64,000 bases of DNA from Rapana venosa. Taxonomy: Eukaryota > Mollusca > Gastropoda > Neogastropoda > Muricidae. The stretch covers positions 42,141,209-42,205,208 of the forward strand of contig CM054138.1 of NCBI GenBank assembly GCA_028751875.1, written 5' to 3'. The notes beneath the pieces are model-generated. The model worked only from the letters and a program-made list of their open reading frames with translations, was not told the DNA's origin and ran no database searches. Below, piece by piece: positions 48,421 to 60,300 of the stretch (position 1 is the first letter of the stretch; each line of letters opens with the position of its first letter). Made by a program: the position numbers and the translations under genes.

Positions 48421-50646
48421 GTGTGTACATGTGTGCATGTGTGTGTCTCTGTATGCATGTGTGTAGGAGTGTGTGCATGCATGGTGTATATATTATTATA
48501 TATGTATGATTGTGCCTGCGTGTCTGTCCATATGTCTTTGTGTTTATACGCGTACGTGCGTGTATGCGTGCGTGCATGTGTGTGTTAGCATGTGTATGTC
48601 TGTCTCTAAATGTGTATACATGTCTGTCTCTGTGTCTGCATGCTTGTGTGTCTCTGGGCCTGTAAACATGACTGTGATCAGTTTGTATTCGGTAGTATCT
48701 AAAGTTTTGTCTTTTTACTTCATCTGCTAAGAGATTTATTTTAAGAGTGAAGTCTAAGCCTTTATTCCTGATATCTTAGAAGCAAACACAAAGAAGAAAA
48801 TGAACCTATCTTACCAGTTTACATTGTGCCAATTTTAATTTCATTAATCATTTTAAAACAGCACGCTTGGATCTTGTAATTGAAAAAAAAAACTTTCACT
48901 ATGATTCAGTAGTTTGATACTGGAACTCACCATATCTGCATTTTGACCATCTTTCCTCTTATTTCAGCCATTTTTAATTTGAAGTCCACCCCTGTCAACA
49001 GAAACAAACACAAGATATTGACTCAAAGTCAAAGTCTGTTAAACCCATGCACACAAATAACAATTAACACTATCCCTGCGTTAAACCCTTAAGGGAGAAA
49101 ACCCCTCTTTCCCAGTACACGTGCACTGTGCACATTTGTATGCTACCATAACCCAGTGGTGGGTGATACAGAGGGAAGGGCTAGTAGATGGTTGGTTACC
49201 TAATACCGGTTTACCTGTAGGAAAAAGGTTATAGATTCTGTAGTGCAGTGTATTGGTAGTCATTTGAGTCAGTTTCACATCAAAACACACTGACCTGTTG
49301 ACGATACAGCATGATTTTCAAGTCATAAAAAATCTCCATTTATTTTTTTCATAAAGAAATAATATATTTCAGCATGATCATGATGATGTCTAATCATTTA
49401 GACTAAACCTCCAAATTTAAATAACTGTACTTAATAACCATAGTAATCAATCACTGATTACTCTTAATCACCCAGTAATACTGAGTTAGTTCTTGTGTGA
49501 TTAATGATCCCTTCAGTTCAACGCACAGCATCCTTAGAAAGTTCTGTAGTTTGGTGACACTGGCAGTGTGTATCACAAGTATCAGTCCCACAATAGAACA
49601 GAGTCAACATATGCACATTCAAAACATATCTCACGAGTCACAGACTGACATCTGAAGCAGCATGCACACGTTATGTTCTTTTTAATACTCAAAGTCCAAG
49701 CAGGTTTTAAAGACAGTTTACACACAACATGGATTACCGCCACATTAAACAAGTGATTTGATTCTGAATTACATTTTACACTTACAGCCTACACTAAAGG
49801 GAAAGTCCCTAGATAAGGTAGTCCGATCAATCTGCACCACACAAATGACTACTTGATAAATGATCTAGATGCAATATCTTTAACTTTTACTAGTATCAGA
49901 GGATTTGATGCTTAACACTACTGTTTCGTTCTGATCAGTCTTTCCATTTACTGATTTAGCTCAAGCAAACTCTGGACCCATACAAGCTAGCAAGGCATGC
50001 GTATGCACACACACACACACACAACACACAACACACACACAGTGAATACAAATATACTCAAGTACACAAACAATGAATACAGAAATAAATGTTCATGTGT
50101 ACACATGTATTATAATAAAATTATATCTGTTGTAAACTGTAAAGCAAGTATGCATCCACAGAAAACCCACTACACACACAACTGTGACTAAGCATAATCT
50201 TAACTTGTAGAACATACTCATGATACTGTGCTAAATAACATTGGAATAATATTATAACTGTAATAGTTTACTTTTAAAATGGCTGACAACACACACACAT
50301 GCGCGTGAACGCATGCATGCACGTGCGCACATACGTGCACACACACACAAATTCTACTTACACTCGTTAAAGCTACACGACTATCTACAGACAAACCAGT
50401 ACCAAAACTAACAATAACATACAATAATATACACACATTATTGTGTTAAGATGCAAGATGAAACCGTTTTAGAATGGAAGATAACTAAACATATAGTGAG
50501 AAATTGATAGACTCTACTTTACCAATGGTGGTAACGTGGAGAGGATTGAAGTGATTCTCAGCATACTGGCAAATGAGGCATGTTTTGCCTACTCCTGTAT
50601 CTCCCACCAGCATCAGCCTCAACAGCACATCATAACGGGTTGCCAT
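40879..50646 (-). CDS. Rab-family small GTPase, Rab15-like (complete, 7 exons)
   Basis: The exons are 50646-50523, 48991-48931, 48166-48106, 46162-46085, 43767-43678, 42345-42280 and 41076-40879, all phase-compatible, giving about 225 residues. The protein starts MATRYDVLLRLMLVGDTGVG. It has the P-loop GDTGVGKT, switch I Thr in TTIGVDFK, switch II WDTAGQERF and ETSAK, and ends WCCGYL, a CCxxx-type geranylgeranylation end. ITKQFYRRAMG and the MATRYDVL start resemble Rab15 more than Rab8/10/13. Rab proteins cycle between GDP and GTP forms on membranes to direct vesicle traffic; Rab15 acts at endosomes. The G4 motif is NQCD, not NKCD, from AAG-to-CAG. Rab8/10-type assignment is the main alternative. 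The introns contain SINEs, a LINE end and a piggyBac-like element. Confidence 0.9.
41120..41510 (+). mobile_element. LINE 3' end (coding tail plus 3' UTR)
   Basis: The + strand reads VTVIWNVLPLSEKPTFDTFK and then PQNTFISI, a decayed form of the SVxxWNxLPxxxR...FKxxLKTHLF signature of LINE polyproteins. After a GT/GC-rich stretch the tail has AAGCGCTTTGATTTGTTTTT and ends in ATT repeats. It inserted just upstream of the last Rab exon, in antisense. Confidence 0.75.
42005..42258 (+). repeat. tRNA-derived SINE, family A
   Basis: It runs from CATCAGTGCCAACTCCACAC through GGCCATTATGTGCCGGAGGG to TTCCATTATCCTTGAAATAA and lies just downstream of Rab exon 6. Confidence 0.85.
42280..42345 (-). CDS. 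Rab15-like exon 6 (G5 motif)
   Basis: After TTGTTCAG it encodes FADDNNLRYYETSAKDPSSL and DK before GTAAAC. It contains the conserved ETSAK. Confidence 0.9.
42420..42645 (+). repeat. Tandem repeat of about 82-85 bp, three copies
   Basis: The unit starts CACAACTTTCAATGATGAAG and includes GCAGCCATGCAGATCT. The third copy is shortened and diverged. It lies in an intron of the Rab gene. Confidence 0.85.
42785..43178 (+). repeat. tRNA-derived SINE, family D (near full length)
   Basis: The tRNA-like head (AGTGGTCTAGAGGTAACGCA, box B CGGGTTCAAAG) precedes AAAAGAACCCACGGCAACAA, GCTGTCCCTGGCAAAATTCT and GCTGCTCTTGTGGCGATGCA. It ends in an (ATACA)n tail. Confidence 0.85.
43262..43600 (-). repeat. tRNA-derived SINE, family A
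   Basis: Reverse-oriented. It starts with the complement of the tail (AATATCGAGGATAGTAGAAT) and ends with the complement of box B (GGGAATCGAACCCGGGTCG). Confidence 0.85.
43678..43767 (-). CDS. Rab15-like exon 5 (G4 motif)
   Basis: After TGTGCAG it encodes FSQPETQVIMLGNQCDREAQ and RQVSTALAQK. The guanine-specificity motif position holds NQCD. Confidence 0.9.
43860..44250 (+). mobile_element. LINE 3' fragment with C-terminal zinc-knuckle region
   Basis: The open frame 43870-44241 ends a retroelement polyprotein: VVSLIYRFKLNAFRSKFSKS followed by CICGETITNAHVLLQC. This CxC...HxxxxC pattern is the usual C-terminal zinc motif of several LINE clades. The sequence is largely intact for about 120 codons, and no RT is visible upstream, so it is 5'-truncated. 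It lies within intron 4 of the Rab gene, antisense to it. Confidence 0.75.
44375..44860. repeat. (CA)n and (GT)n microsatellites
   Basis: CA-rich arrays at 44380-44435 and 44485-44610 are followed by GT-rich arrays at 44700-44850, giving inverted complementarity over several hundred bases. Confidence 0.9.
44890..46003. mobile_element. piggyBac-like non-autonomous element with TTAA duplication
   Basis: TTAA at 44890-44893 is followed by CCCTAGTGGCGC, and the right end is GCGCTACTAGGG followed by TTAA at 46000-46003. The 12-bp terminal inverted repeats match at 11 of 12 positions. CCCTAG termini with TTAA target duplication are hallmarks of the piggyBac superfamily. The 1.1-kb interior has no long transposase ORF, but near 45160-45240 a short ATG-led frame is followed, in another frame, by an acidic IDSEEEF, possibly a relic of a transposase N-terminus. 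Two palindromes lie near the left end. Confidence 0.8.
44909..44970. repeat. Paired CCGGAATATTCCGG palindromes
   Basis: TCCCGGAATATTCCGG at 44909-44924 and the perfect 18-bp TCCCGGAATATTCCGGGA at 44953-44970 lie 44 bp apart inside the left end of the piggyBac-like element. Confidence 0.9.
46085..46162 (-). CDS. Rab15-like exon 4
   Basis: After TCTTCAG it encodes GVVLVFDICSRSSFESLAKW and LLYVKE before GTAGGT. Confidence 0.9.
46285..46560 (+). repeat. tRNA-derived SINE, family A
   Basis: It carries AACATCAGTGCCGACTCCAC, GAGACTATAAACCGAGGTCC and TTACATTATCCTCAAAATAA, with an A-rich tail. Confidence 0.85.
46640..46815 (+). repeat. tRNA-derived SINE, family A (diverged)
   Basis: AAGACTAGAAACCAAGGCCC and GAAGAGTAGGCCATTCCATG mark a second, more diverged copy directly after the first. 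Confidence 0.7.
46816..46930 (-). repeat. Dispersed repeat, family B
   Basis: GAAGTCAGAAATGATGCTAC, then TGCATATGCAAAATCTCACC and TTGGAGCTCTAGCC. Confidence 0.75.
47125..47480 (-). repeat. tRNA-derived SINE, family A
   Basis: Reverse-oriented from TTTATTTCGAGGATAAGAAA to the complement of a box B (GGGCTTGAACCCAGG). Confidence 0.85.
47665..47800 (+). repeat. Dispersed repeat, family B
   Basis: TTCCTCAGCTAGAGCTCTGA, then CCGATGGTGAGATTTTAGTG and GCTAACTTTGGGGATTACAG. Confidence 0.7.
48106..48166 (-). CDS. Rab15-like exon 3
   Basis: After AAATCAG it encodes WDTAGQERFEAITKQFYRRA and a Met before GTATGT. It contains the catalytic-Gln switch II region. Confidence 0.9.
48355..48660. repeat. (GT)n microsatellite and GT-rich tail
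   Basis: Sixty-plus bases of pure GT at 48355-48420 pass into interrupted GT/GCAT DNA. Confidence 0.95.
48931..48991 (-). CDS. Rab15-like exon 2
   Basis: After TTGACAG it reads GVDFKLKMAEIRGKMVKMQI and ends in phase 2 before GTGAGT. It covers the end of switch I and strand beta 2-3. Confidence 0.9.
49001..50520. other. Rab15-like intron 1
   Basis: No exon, SINE core or long tandem array is visible. Only short CA runs occur at 50003-50040 and 50288-50348. Confidence 0.6.
50523..50646 (-). CDS. Rab15-like exon 1
   Basis: The first ATG lies directly before the conserved Rab start. The exon encodes the P-loop GDTGVGKTCL and ends HVTTI plus one base before GTAAAG. I chose this start because family members begin at this point. 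Confidence 0.9.
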
Positions 50647-51523
50647 AGTAACACAAAATACCCTGTTTCTCTGGTCTGGTGGTTGTCAGCAGATGATTGA
50701 TACTGTACAGTAGTGGGTCAATGAAAAACTACAGTTGAAATTTATCAACTACCTTTTTTTCTTTTCAACTACTACTGCACTACTTTACTACAACTACTAC
50801 TACTAGTACTACTACTACTACTACTACTACTACTAGGTTCTTGCTCTTTCATCATTGGGGCAAAAAGAACTTACTCTTTTATTCATATCTAAACCACATT
50901 TAGATCTATGTCACTACACATGCATACAGTTATGCCAACTTATGGTCTGCGTTATGTGTCATGTTGTAACAATGACTGAATCACATTCACAGGCAGTGAA
51001 AACGTTTTAGATCTACTATATCAGTCGATTATGACATTTACTGAGTGGAGCACTGAATCGTCGACTTGTCAGTGGTCAGCTTGCAAAGAAAAATGTTTTA
51101 TCATCTCCAAAACACATGCCTCAAGTGTCGGCACTTAATCAAACTTCATTATTGTACATAACAGGTTTTTTTAAAACTAAGACACCACTAGGAACTTTGT
51201 CGTTCCTAACACAGGTTGCTTTTCCGTGGTCAGGCCGGAATCTGTATATGGTTTATTCGCAAGGTGTTGGTTTTCTTGGTCGTGTTAGCTTATGGAGGGA
51301 AACTACGGGGAAGAGACGACAGCTTTGCAGCTGAAACGTTCTTTTTAAGTTACAAAATATCATTTCAGGCGAATAGTATCGAAAAACTGCTTTTAGACTT
51401 AAAAGCAAATTATAAACAGTCTAATCTCTTTTATCATCAAGTGGCACATGGCTGGATAGAGTGTGGTAAAGGGACGCTACTCACTTTATCCTATTCGGGC
51501 GACCGCGGCGAGAGGAGCAGACG
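50647..51523. promoter_or_regulatory. Shared divergent intergenic region (Rab15-like / COQ6)
   Basis: The two start codons face away from each other across 877 bp, so both promoters must lie here unless unseen 5' UTR exons exist. It holds an (ACT)n microsatellite at 50780-50835. The COQ6-proximal end is GC-richer (GGGCGACCGCGGCGAGAGGA near 51497). No TATA box is evident. Confidence 0.6.
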
Positions 51524-51686
51524 ATGGCAATGTCACTTTCGATATTGTTGAGAAGATGCTGCATGCGAAACAAGCAGGTTATACACCGCTTGTTCAGCAC
51601 AGCATCAACGCCAGAAAATTCAGAGAATGCAGACATCGTCATCGCTGGAGGCGGCATGGTCGGGGCATCCATGGCATGTGCTCTGG
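51524..51686 (+). CDS. COQ6: COQ6 exon 1
   Basis: It encodes [18 protein letters not shown], the Arg-rich, Ser/Thr-containing mitochondrial presequence, and the [11 protein letters not shown]-binding loop. It ends in phase 1 before GTATGA. Confidence 0.9.
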
Positions 51687-52406
51687 GTATGAATTTCTTC
51701 ACCTTCATGATCTTTCATAATAACAATATTTGGACGGCAAATCGAATAAATCATACAAAGCCTGTTTGTAAGTGCAACCATGCACAGGCTATAAGAATAT
51801 AAAAAGTGACATGTGTGTGTGAGTGTGAGAGATGACTAGAGCTGTCATGAGTTTAGCTGGCTGTGTTAACACCAAGTAGGTTAGAGGCATGTATAAAACT
51901 TCAAAATGTGAACAGCTTTTTTTCAGACTGACTGTGTGTGTGTGTGGTCGCGTGCATATTGTCATGTGCATGTGTATGTTTGGGTCTCTTGCATTGTGTG
52001 TGACATACTGAGAGCCTGAGTGAGTGCATGTCATTGACTGCTCTTTTTAATTTTATTAAATGTAATTTTGAAAAGGCCCTGCCTAATTCTTCTTTTTTTC
52101 CAAATTGTTCTTTTCTTGTTATTGTGATTACTGTTTCCATTTTCCCAACCATTAATTCATCTAATTGTCAGTGGTAAGCATAATGGGTTCCTGGTTGGAA
52201 GGTTGAGAGTTTGAATCCTATGAGAGTCTATATTATATATAATAGACTATCTAAAGTTTTGTAGCTAGTTGGTTTACATAATGCAGCCAGTGCTGCTTGG
52301 TTGTGGCCATTTTACTTCAGGATCCTGTTATTGCCTATGTTCACCTATCTTAAAATAAAATTCCCAAAAGGAGTAAAAGAGAAAAACTTGTATGAGTGTG
52401 TGCGTT

Positions 52407-52483
<77 letters not shown>

Positions 52484-54865
52484 TGCATAGTGGTGCAAAA
52501 GATTAGTGGGGGTAAAACATAGTTATTTACAGATAAAGTACTTACCAAACAAGGACATGAAGAAAAAAATTATTAGTTTCGTTTTGAATACTCATATCAT
52601 CAGTTTGGAATGCATGAGTGCATACGTGAATTAATTTTGTTTGCTTCTAGCATACAGTGAGAGCTTTGCTGACAAAAAAATTGTGATGCTTGAGGCTGCA
52701 CCAGACAGAGGAGAATTTCAGTTACCTGATCGCTACAGCAACAGAACGTGTGCTCTCAGCCCAGGAACAGTCAATCTTTTGTCTGGTGAGTGATTGTTTT
52801 CTTGTATCAGAGCGTGTTTGTATGTTTACTTGTACCTGTAGATAAATTTAGATTTTGAAAGATATTACTACTCTTGTATGGGTTGGAGTTTGTGACATGG
52901 GGGATCTATCTAGACATTCTTTTTTTAATTGCTGTCCAGATGCAAAGCATAATGTACATTAGCACACATGCACAAGTAATCACTCACACATTTCTTTTGA
53001 ACAAACACTTGCAGAATTAATTTGCTGAAAATGCCTGTTCCCAGATATATAGGATTTGCATGAATAATTGTACACAGTTGCTTACCACTAGTGTCATGTT
53101 GATTACTCTTACATAAACTCTAGAAAGAAAGCAGCAATAACACACAAAAATGGGGAAACATTTACTAGGATTCTGCAGAGTATGGTCTCAAAGTGTTTTA
53201 CTCTGTGACTACTCATGTATGTACTTTAAAGATTTTTTACTTGACATAACCTAAAAGCTTTAAATTTGAACAGAGAGATGACTAGAGCTGTCATGAGTTT
53301 AGCTGGCTGTGTTAACACCAAGTAGGTTAGAGGCATGTATAAAACTTCAAAATGTGAACAGCTTTTTTTCAGACTGACTGGGAAAGATTAAGAGGCTGGG
53401 ATCTGAAACAAATGGTCCAGTTGAGCAGTCCACACATGCAGGGAAAAGTTTTATTCTCCACTTAAGTTTAGATTAAATCTTTTTCAACTAGATGTATACA
53501 ACAGTCTCATAACTAAAGGCTTGTATAGATCCATTTAGTACATAAAGCCCATCACACATGTACAGACAGGAATATTATATTATGCAGTGTAATTCTTTTT
53601 GCATATGGTTCTCCTAATATTATATTTTATAAAGAGAGCATGTGTCTGTGCAGGTTTTGGAGCATGGCAAGAAATTGAACAGATGAGATGTCAGCCAGTT
53701 AGACGAATGCAGGTAGGTGGAACTTTTGTTTGGTTTGTTGGTTGGTTTTAAATGAAAAACAACTGCAATTAATAATAGTAATCAGTCACTGAAACCCTGT
53801 GTTTTTCAGTATGTTTTCAGGTATTGTATTCTTAAATGTGTTTAAAATGACTTATTTTCAGGTGTTGTTTTTCTTTCATTACATTTTCAGGTATGGGATG
53901 CTTGCTCAGAATCCATGATCGCATTTAGCCAGGAAGACATGATGAACCCTTTGGCCTACATTGTAGAAAATGATGTGATTCTCGGAGCACTCATGAACAG
54001 ACTGCGAAATGCTCCGAACCCCGTGGAGGTGCGGTTTTCAGCGTCGGCTAAGGCTTTTGCCATCCCCCATGTCGCAGACTCCAACCCATCCAACAAGCAT
54101 CCTTGGGTGACGGTGGATCTGGGAGAGAGCGCCATCTGCACACAACTGTTGGTGAGAGAAATGGTTGTATCTGTTACTGTACTACATTTGTTACAGTGTA
54201 ATAGTGTGTGTGTGTGCAAGTCAAGTCAAGTCAAATTTTCATTTCCAGATGGTACATTGAGTAAGCAATGTATTTGGGGGGGTTTTCATCAAGCCATCTA
54301 TCTAAGAACAACAACAACTTGATCAATAATATCTCACTACATTACATGCCTCTGTGTGTGTGTGTGTGTGTGTGGTGTGGTGTGGTGTGTGTATGTATGT
54401 GGTGTGTGTATGTTTGTGGTGTGGTGTAGTATGGTGTGGTGTGGCGTGGTGTGGTATGGTGTAGTTTCTGTCTGTCTGCCTGTCTCAGTGTTTATGGCTG
54501 GTCTGTGTGTATTTGACTAGAATGGGTTTCTTACATTTGTGTACCAGTTTCTGTGTCTTCAGTTCGTGTAAGAAATAAAAAACTTACATAATTGTGTAAT
54601 GTAATGCTTAACTAGATCAGGAAAAAAAATTTACGTAGAGTTTATTTTATATTCACACATTATGAATACATGCAATTGCATGGGGGAGGGAGGTGCTTGG
54701 GGGTTGTGTGTGGGGAGATGGAGTATGTGACTGAAAGAAAAAGAAAAGTATTTTCATATAATTATAATCATATGATGCATTGTGTTATACTGTATATGTG
54801 TGTGCTTGTATGTATGTTTATGTGTGTGTGAGTGCACATGCAAGCATTCAGTCACGCACACGATC

Positions 54866-54930
<65 letters not shown>

Positions 54931-57276
54931 ATGCACTTTCACTGAAATGGCAGTGTGTTGACAGATAGGTGCGGATGGAGCCAAGTCAGCAGTGAGGTCA
55001 GCAGCCAAACTGCACACAGTGAAGTGGGGATACCAGCAGACCGCTGTGGTGGCCACCCTCAGGCTGGCAGAGGTGGGTCGGTCTGTGGCAGTGGATGGTG
55101 TTAGTGTTGGGCATTCCTCATATTAACACGCAGAATATGCACTCTCTCGCTCATCAAATGTCAGAATCCCGGTGAGACTATTAAGTAGACACTGAACAAG
55201 AAGTTCGAGTGTATGACTGTTTTCAAGTACCTTGCCATATAGCCAGCCATATTGTGACTTCAGAGGATTGGAAGCGGAGGAAGGTAGAGGTAATTGGACA
55301 TCACCCAAATATCAAAATGAAGGTGAAAGTTTTTATGATCACTCCAGTTCTGTTGGACGCTTTCCCCACTCCCCAACATGAAATTCACTGTAGAAATAGA
55401 ATTGGACAACTAGCATTTTTTTAAACGCTCTCAAATGTATTAGATGATGTATCCACCAAAGTGAAGCCAACAGAGAAACAACTCATACAAATCAGTTCCT
55501 AAACCCTCATTCAGACTATCACCCTGCACATGTATATATGTTCCATTGTTAGAACACCATAACAAAGAACAGTCATAACTGGTACCACGAAATTGAACCA
55601 CATAATACAGAACATTGGAGAAAATAAGTGTAAAATCTGAGGTTTTGATTTTCTTTCTCTAAGACCAAGAGAAGGTACAAAGACAAGTAAGGATGAGAAA
55701 GGAGACTTTTTTGTCCAGGAGTTTAGAGGAATAGGTCTGGTGAATAGTCTGTAGTTCACTATTAAAGAATACATACAAAGAATGTCTATAAAGATCCTGT
55801 AATTTGTAAGTGTGGTGGGCAGAGATTGTGTTGTTTTCTGGTTGTTGTGTGTACCAAGAAACAGACTTTATGGTATTGTTTTCCAAATATGTAGTTTACA
55901 TTGCTGTTTTTCAGATGATGATGGTGTGAGGAAACAGACTTTACAATATTGTTTTCCAAGTTTTAAATGTGCCAAGACTGCAGATTTCTCCATCCAGACC
56001 AGACTAAACATTTAGCATGGCCAGGGAACACAGAAGAAAAAGAAGATATGTGCCAAAAACATATGTATATTCCAAGAAATAGTCTGTGCAGTACAGTTTA
56101 CAAAATATCATGCTATGTAATATTTTAGTCATGTTTCCTAGTTGCTGTGTACATTAGGAAACTGACTTCCCTGTACTGTTTTTTGGCATTTTGTATATGC
56201 TGTAAAATAGAGTGAACTATGTTGTTCTCTTGCTGTTATGTTTGCCAGGTATCAGACTTTACTTTTTTGCAAATGGTGGATATAACAGAAAGAATTTAAT
56301 GTACTGATGTGTATTTATCTAGAAACAGACCTAAGTATACTGTTTTGCAAGTCATACATGCAGAAAAGACATAGTACTTTATTGTATATCCTGCGGTAAT
56401 ATGTGTTAGGAAACAAGCTTTAGTGTTGTGTTTTGTGGATATTGTATCTGGCAGAAAACAAAGTGTACTCTGCTGTTATCTTTTTGTCATGTTGAACCAG
56501 GAGCCAAGACTTTACTGACCTGCGTGTTGTCTTCATTTCACAGGCATCAGAGAACACAGTAGCGTGGCAGAGGTTTCTCCCAACAGGACCCATTGCTCTG
56601 CTTCCAGTAAGTACTGTCCTGTTTCTATAGCAGCACTGCATCAAATGGTAACAAAATGTTATGTGTAACTTTCTGGATTCTTCCATCTTTGTATGTATTT
56701 GTGTGTGTGGTGGTGGAGGGGGGGGGGGGGGGTGTTGTTGTTGGTGGTGTTTTTTTGTTTTGGTTTTTAATTCCTCAGCTAGAACTATGAGGTTCACCAA
56801 TGGTGAGAGTTTGCATATGCGACCATTTTTACCTACCATTAAAGTAGCCACCATCTGACTTCGGAGAAACCTGTGTATTGTCTTTGTTTAACTTAGGCCC
56901 CTGGTTGGTTCAGATGTATAAGCTATTGATGACAGCAGCCCCCCAACCTGATGTGTCCTTAAAGTCTTATTCCAAGTGTATTCCTCTCTCTGCATCTGTT
57001 TCTAATCACTAGGTGTATTGGGGTAGGGGGTGGGGTGACTTCATCATATCTTGATTATGATTCCTACCATATTGTGTGCCTGACAGTACTGTCCTCTGTA
57101 TTTGCCCTTCATGGGATGATTAAATTTTTTTTTTTACAAGACAGGACTCTTTCCTTATGGTTCTCATATGAGGGCTTGTATAGCAGGTATGTTGATGAGT
57201 TATCTCTCAGTGTGACCCATGTATAACTGTTTCCATATATGATTTGTTGTCCGGATTTTTTCCCCCTTGTTTAAAA

Positions 57277-57335
<59 letters not shown>

Positions 57336-60300
57336 CCAAGACTGATCCAAGAGTCAAAAACACAGGTCATTTTGCCAGGAAAAGACACAGGATCTTTCCT
57401 TCACATTGGGGAAGTTAATGATAAGTACTAAGCATTATGCATTAACTTACAGTCTTGTATCATTGAATTATGAAGGTAAGTGAAAGTTACTTTAGTTTCT
57501 CTGTTAGTTTGAATTTTCCTTACCACAGCAATACTCTTCCATGCAGTACTATAAGTTTGTCTAATGCAAGCGATTCATTTTAACTTGGCCTTGAAAAGAG
57601 TGGCCCTTATGATTTTTGTTTTGTTTTGAGTGAAGACATGGAAATACTATCTCAATATCAGGCTATAATCTGTACACAAGAGACTGGTTATGAACACTAT
57701 GCTCCTATCAAAGAAACATGTAATGCTTTGGTCTTTCTTCGTTTTTTTATCTACTCAACAGTCTCCTTGATGAGCAGTGTAGTTGAATGTAGAAAATGTT
57801 TGACTGCTAATCTTCAGACTTCTGGAGTAATGGACTCAAGGCTCTTTGGCACCTGGAGGGTTTAGAGTAAGCTTTGTCATGATCTCATTGTTCAAATTAT
57901 GTGGAGGCCTGCCAGTGCTTTAATCTCTGTCATATGTATTTGTATGCATAAGATCAAATGTGCACAAGAAATATCCCAAATGTCATGTATGCATTTGGCC
58001 ATATTGAGTGGAGTGGTCTTCTCCTGTACTTGTAACTCTGCAGGAGGTCTGACCACAGGCCTGAGATGACACATGCCAACTTTAAAGCAGCTCATCAAAA
58101 AGTTCATAGGAAAAATTTTCAGATTTCCATGAAAAAAGGCAAGAGAATGGGCCGGGTAGGCAGAAAATAAGCATAACCTAGAGGATATAAAGGTGAGCAT
58201 AAAAGCAGAAACAAAAGGGAATGACAAAAAAGGAGATTTCTAGCGCATAACTTCCAGGTGGGGATGCTGTTTATACTGAAAGGGCCCCCAGGCATTCCCA
58301 TGGGGGACATACACATTTGATGGATCACTGAAACACAAAAAAGTGCTAGCATACAGCAGAAGCTCCTAACACATGGTTACTGTTTTGTCAACACCTGCTG
58401 AATGGATTACTTTGAATGTGTGGTGCTGTTTACATGAAATATTCCACATGCACTCTCAACTCTCAGAGAAAAACAAAAACTAGGAAAAACAAGCCTTTTT
58501 TCTTTTCCTTTTTTATTCTCTGTCCTCATGTTCACCATATTATTCCCGTGTGATTGCAGTTATCTGACGAGTTCAGTTCCTTGGTGTGGACGACAACACC
58601 AGAACAGGCCAAGAACCTTCTGCAGATTCCTGAGGAGAGCTTTGTAGATGCTGTCAATGATGCTTATGTAAGTTTGCTCTGGTTTGAGATTTTTTTGCTG
58701 TGTTGTTGCTTTGAGAAGAGGGTGGGAGGATCATTAGTTTATGCTGGGTACACATACACCGAATGAGGGATGATCTTATATTCATTTGAAGTTTGTTGCA
58801 TTGTAAAGATAGTAAATGTTTCAATTATTGTTTGTGTGTTAAAATTTCTTTTTAGATTTTTTTTCATGTTTGTTTATGTATGAACATTCCTTATACTTTC
58901 TCTTTTTTTCTTTTTGTTTTTTGCCTTTTTTTTTGTAGGTAGGGGGGGGGGGGGGGGGGGGGGGGGGGGGGCTATTCCTTGGCTAAAGTTCCGAAATGCC
59001 CCAATGGTGAGATTTTTGTGTTTGCGACCATTTCTCTGTGTGGTTAAGTTTTTCCTGTGCTTGTGCAGTATCAAACGTAATATGTTTCAGTGGAATGAAA
59101 GAGACAAGAGTGCACTAACAGAGAAGGCTTTGGATGCCTTTTCACAGCTTCTCAACAATGTTGTACCAGGTATGTGCTAAATACACAACAGTTAAATCCT
59201 CTCTCTCTCTGTTTCTGTCTCTGCCTCACTCTGTCTCTGTCTATCTGTCTGTCTCTCTGTCTCTCTGTCTCTGTCTGTCTGTATCTCTCTCTCTCAGATG
59301 ACAAAATTTACAAAACTGCATACACACTGGGACTGGATGTAAAAAAGCACATGACTGCTTATTCCATTATCCTCGATATAAAAGAATAAATAAATAAATA
59401 AATAAATCTCTCTGAATTGAAAATCAAAATTGAGCTGGAAAATAAATTGTCAAAATATGAGACAAATAATGACATATTCACAACTATGATTGAGAGTTCT
59501 TTATTATCCTAAAGAGCATCAACCCAGTGTTACCAGCGGGGTTTTTATTTATTTTTATTTTTTATGGTAAACCAAGCCCAAGTTCTGAAAGTCCGTGCTG
59601 AATGTTGATCTCAGGTGGAACAGCTATGCGACAGTTGCCGCCTACTGTCATGGGAGTGGAGGAAAAGTCCCGCGCTGCGTTCCCTTTGGAGCTGGTGCAT
59701 GCGTCGCATTACGTCCGCCCACGAGTGGCGCTGATCGGGTGAGGAGTGTGGGAGCGAGACAGGTTGTCTGTCTTTCTTTTTCTCTCTCTCTCTCTCTGTA
59801 TCTGTGTTCTTTTTTTAATCATTTCACTGTTTGCTAGGGTTGTGTTTATGTTAATGGGCTGGGAGGTAGGGGGGGTGGAGGGTACCGTTAAAATATGAAT
59901 TGATGAATCAGTGATCTGGTGGTAATGCGCCATCTAGGGAGTGCGAGGTTGCAGGTTTGATTCATGTCTGAAGTCAGACTTCTCTCCTATCCACAACACC
60001 AAGAGTAGTGGTCTGGATTCTAGTCTTTCAGATGAGAGTCCTGTTTGCAACACATGTTTTTGCATATGTAAAAAAAAAAAAACCCTAAAGAAACAAAAGT
60101 GATGTTCGTGGCAAATTTCTGCAGAAAGAAAACTGTCTCAAAGGGGAACAAAGATTCTTGTGGGGGGCACTGCACTAATGGCAATGCACTCTGCCCGGGG
60201 ATATAGCCCAAATTTCGTGTTATGACTTAAAGCGGGAGACAGGTGTGTAAGGTTTATTGTATTAAAACAGTCTCCATTCCAGTGATGTGTTGTAGTTCTT

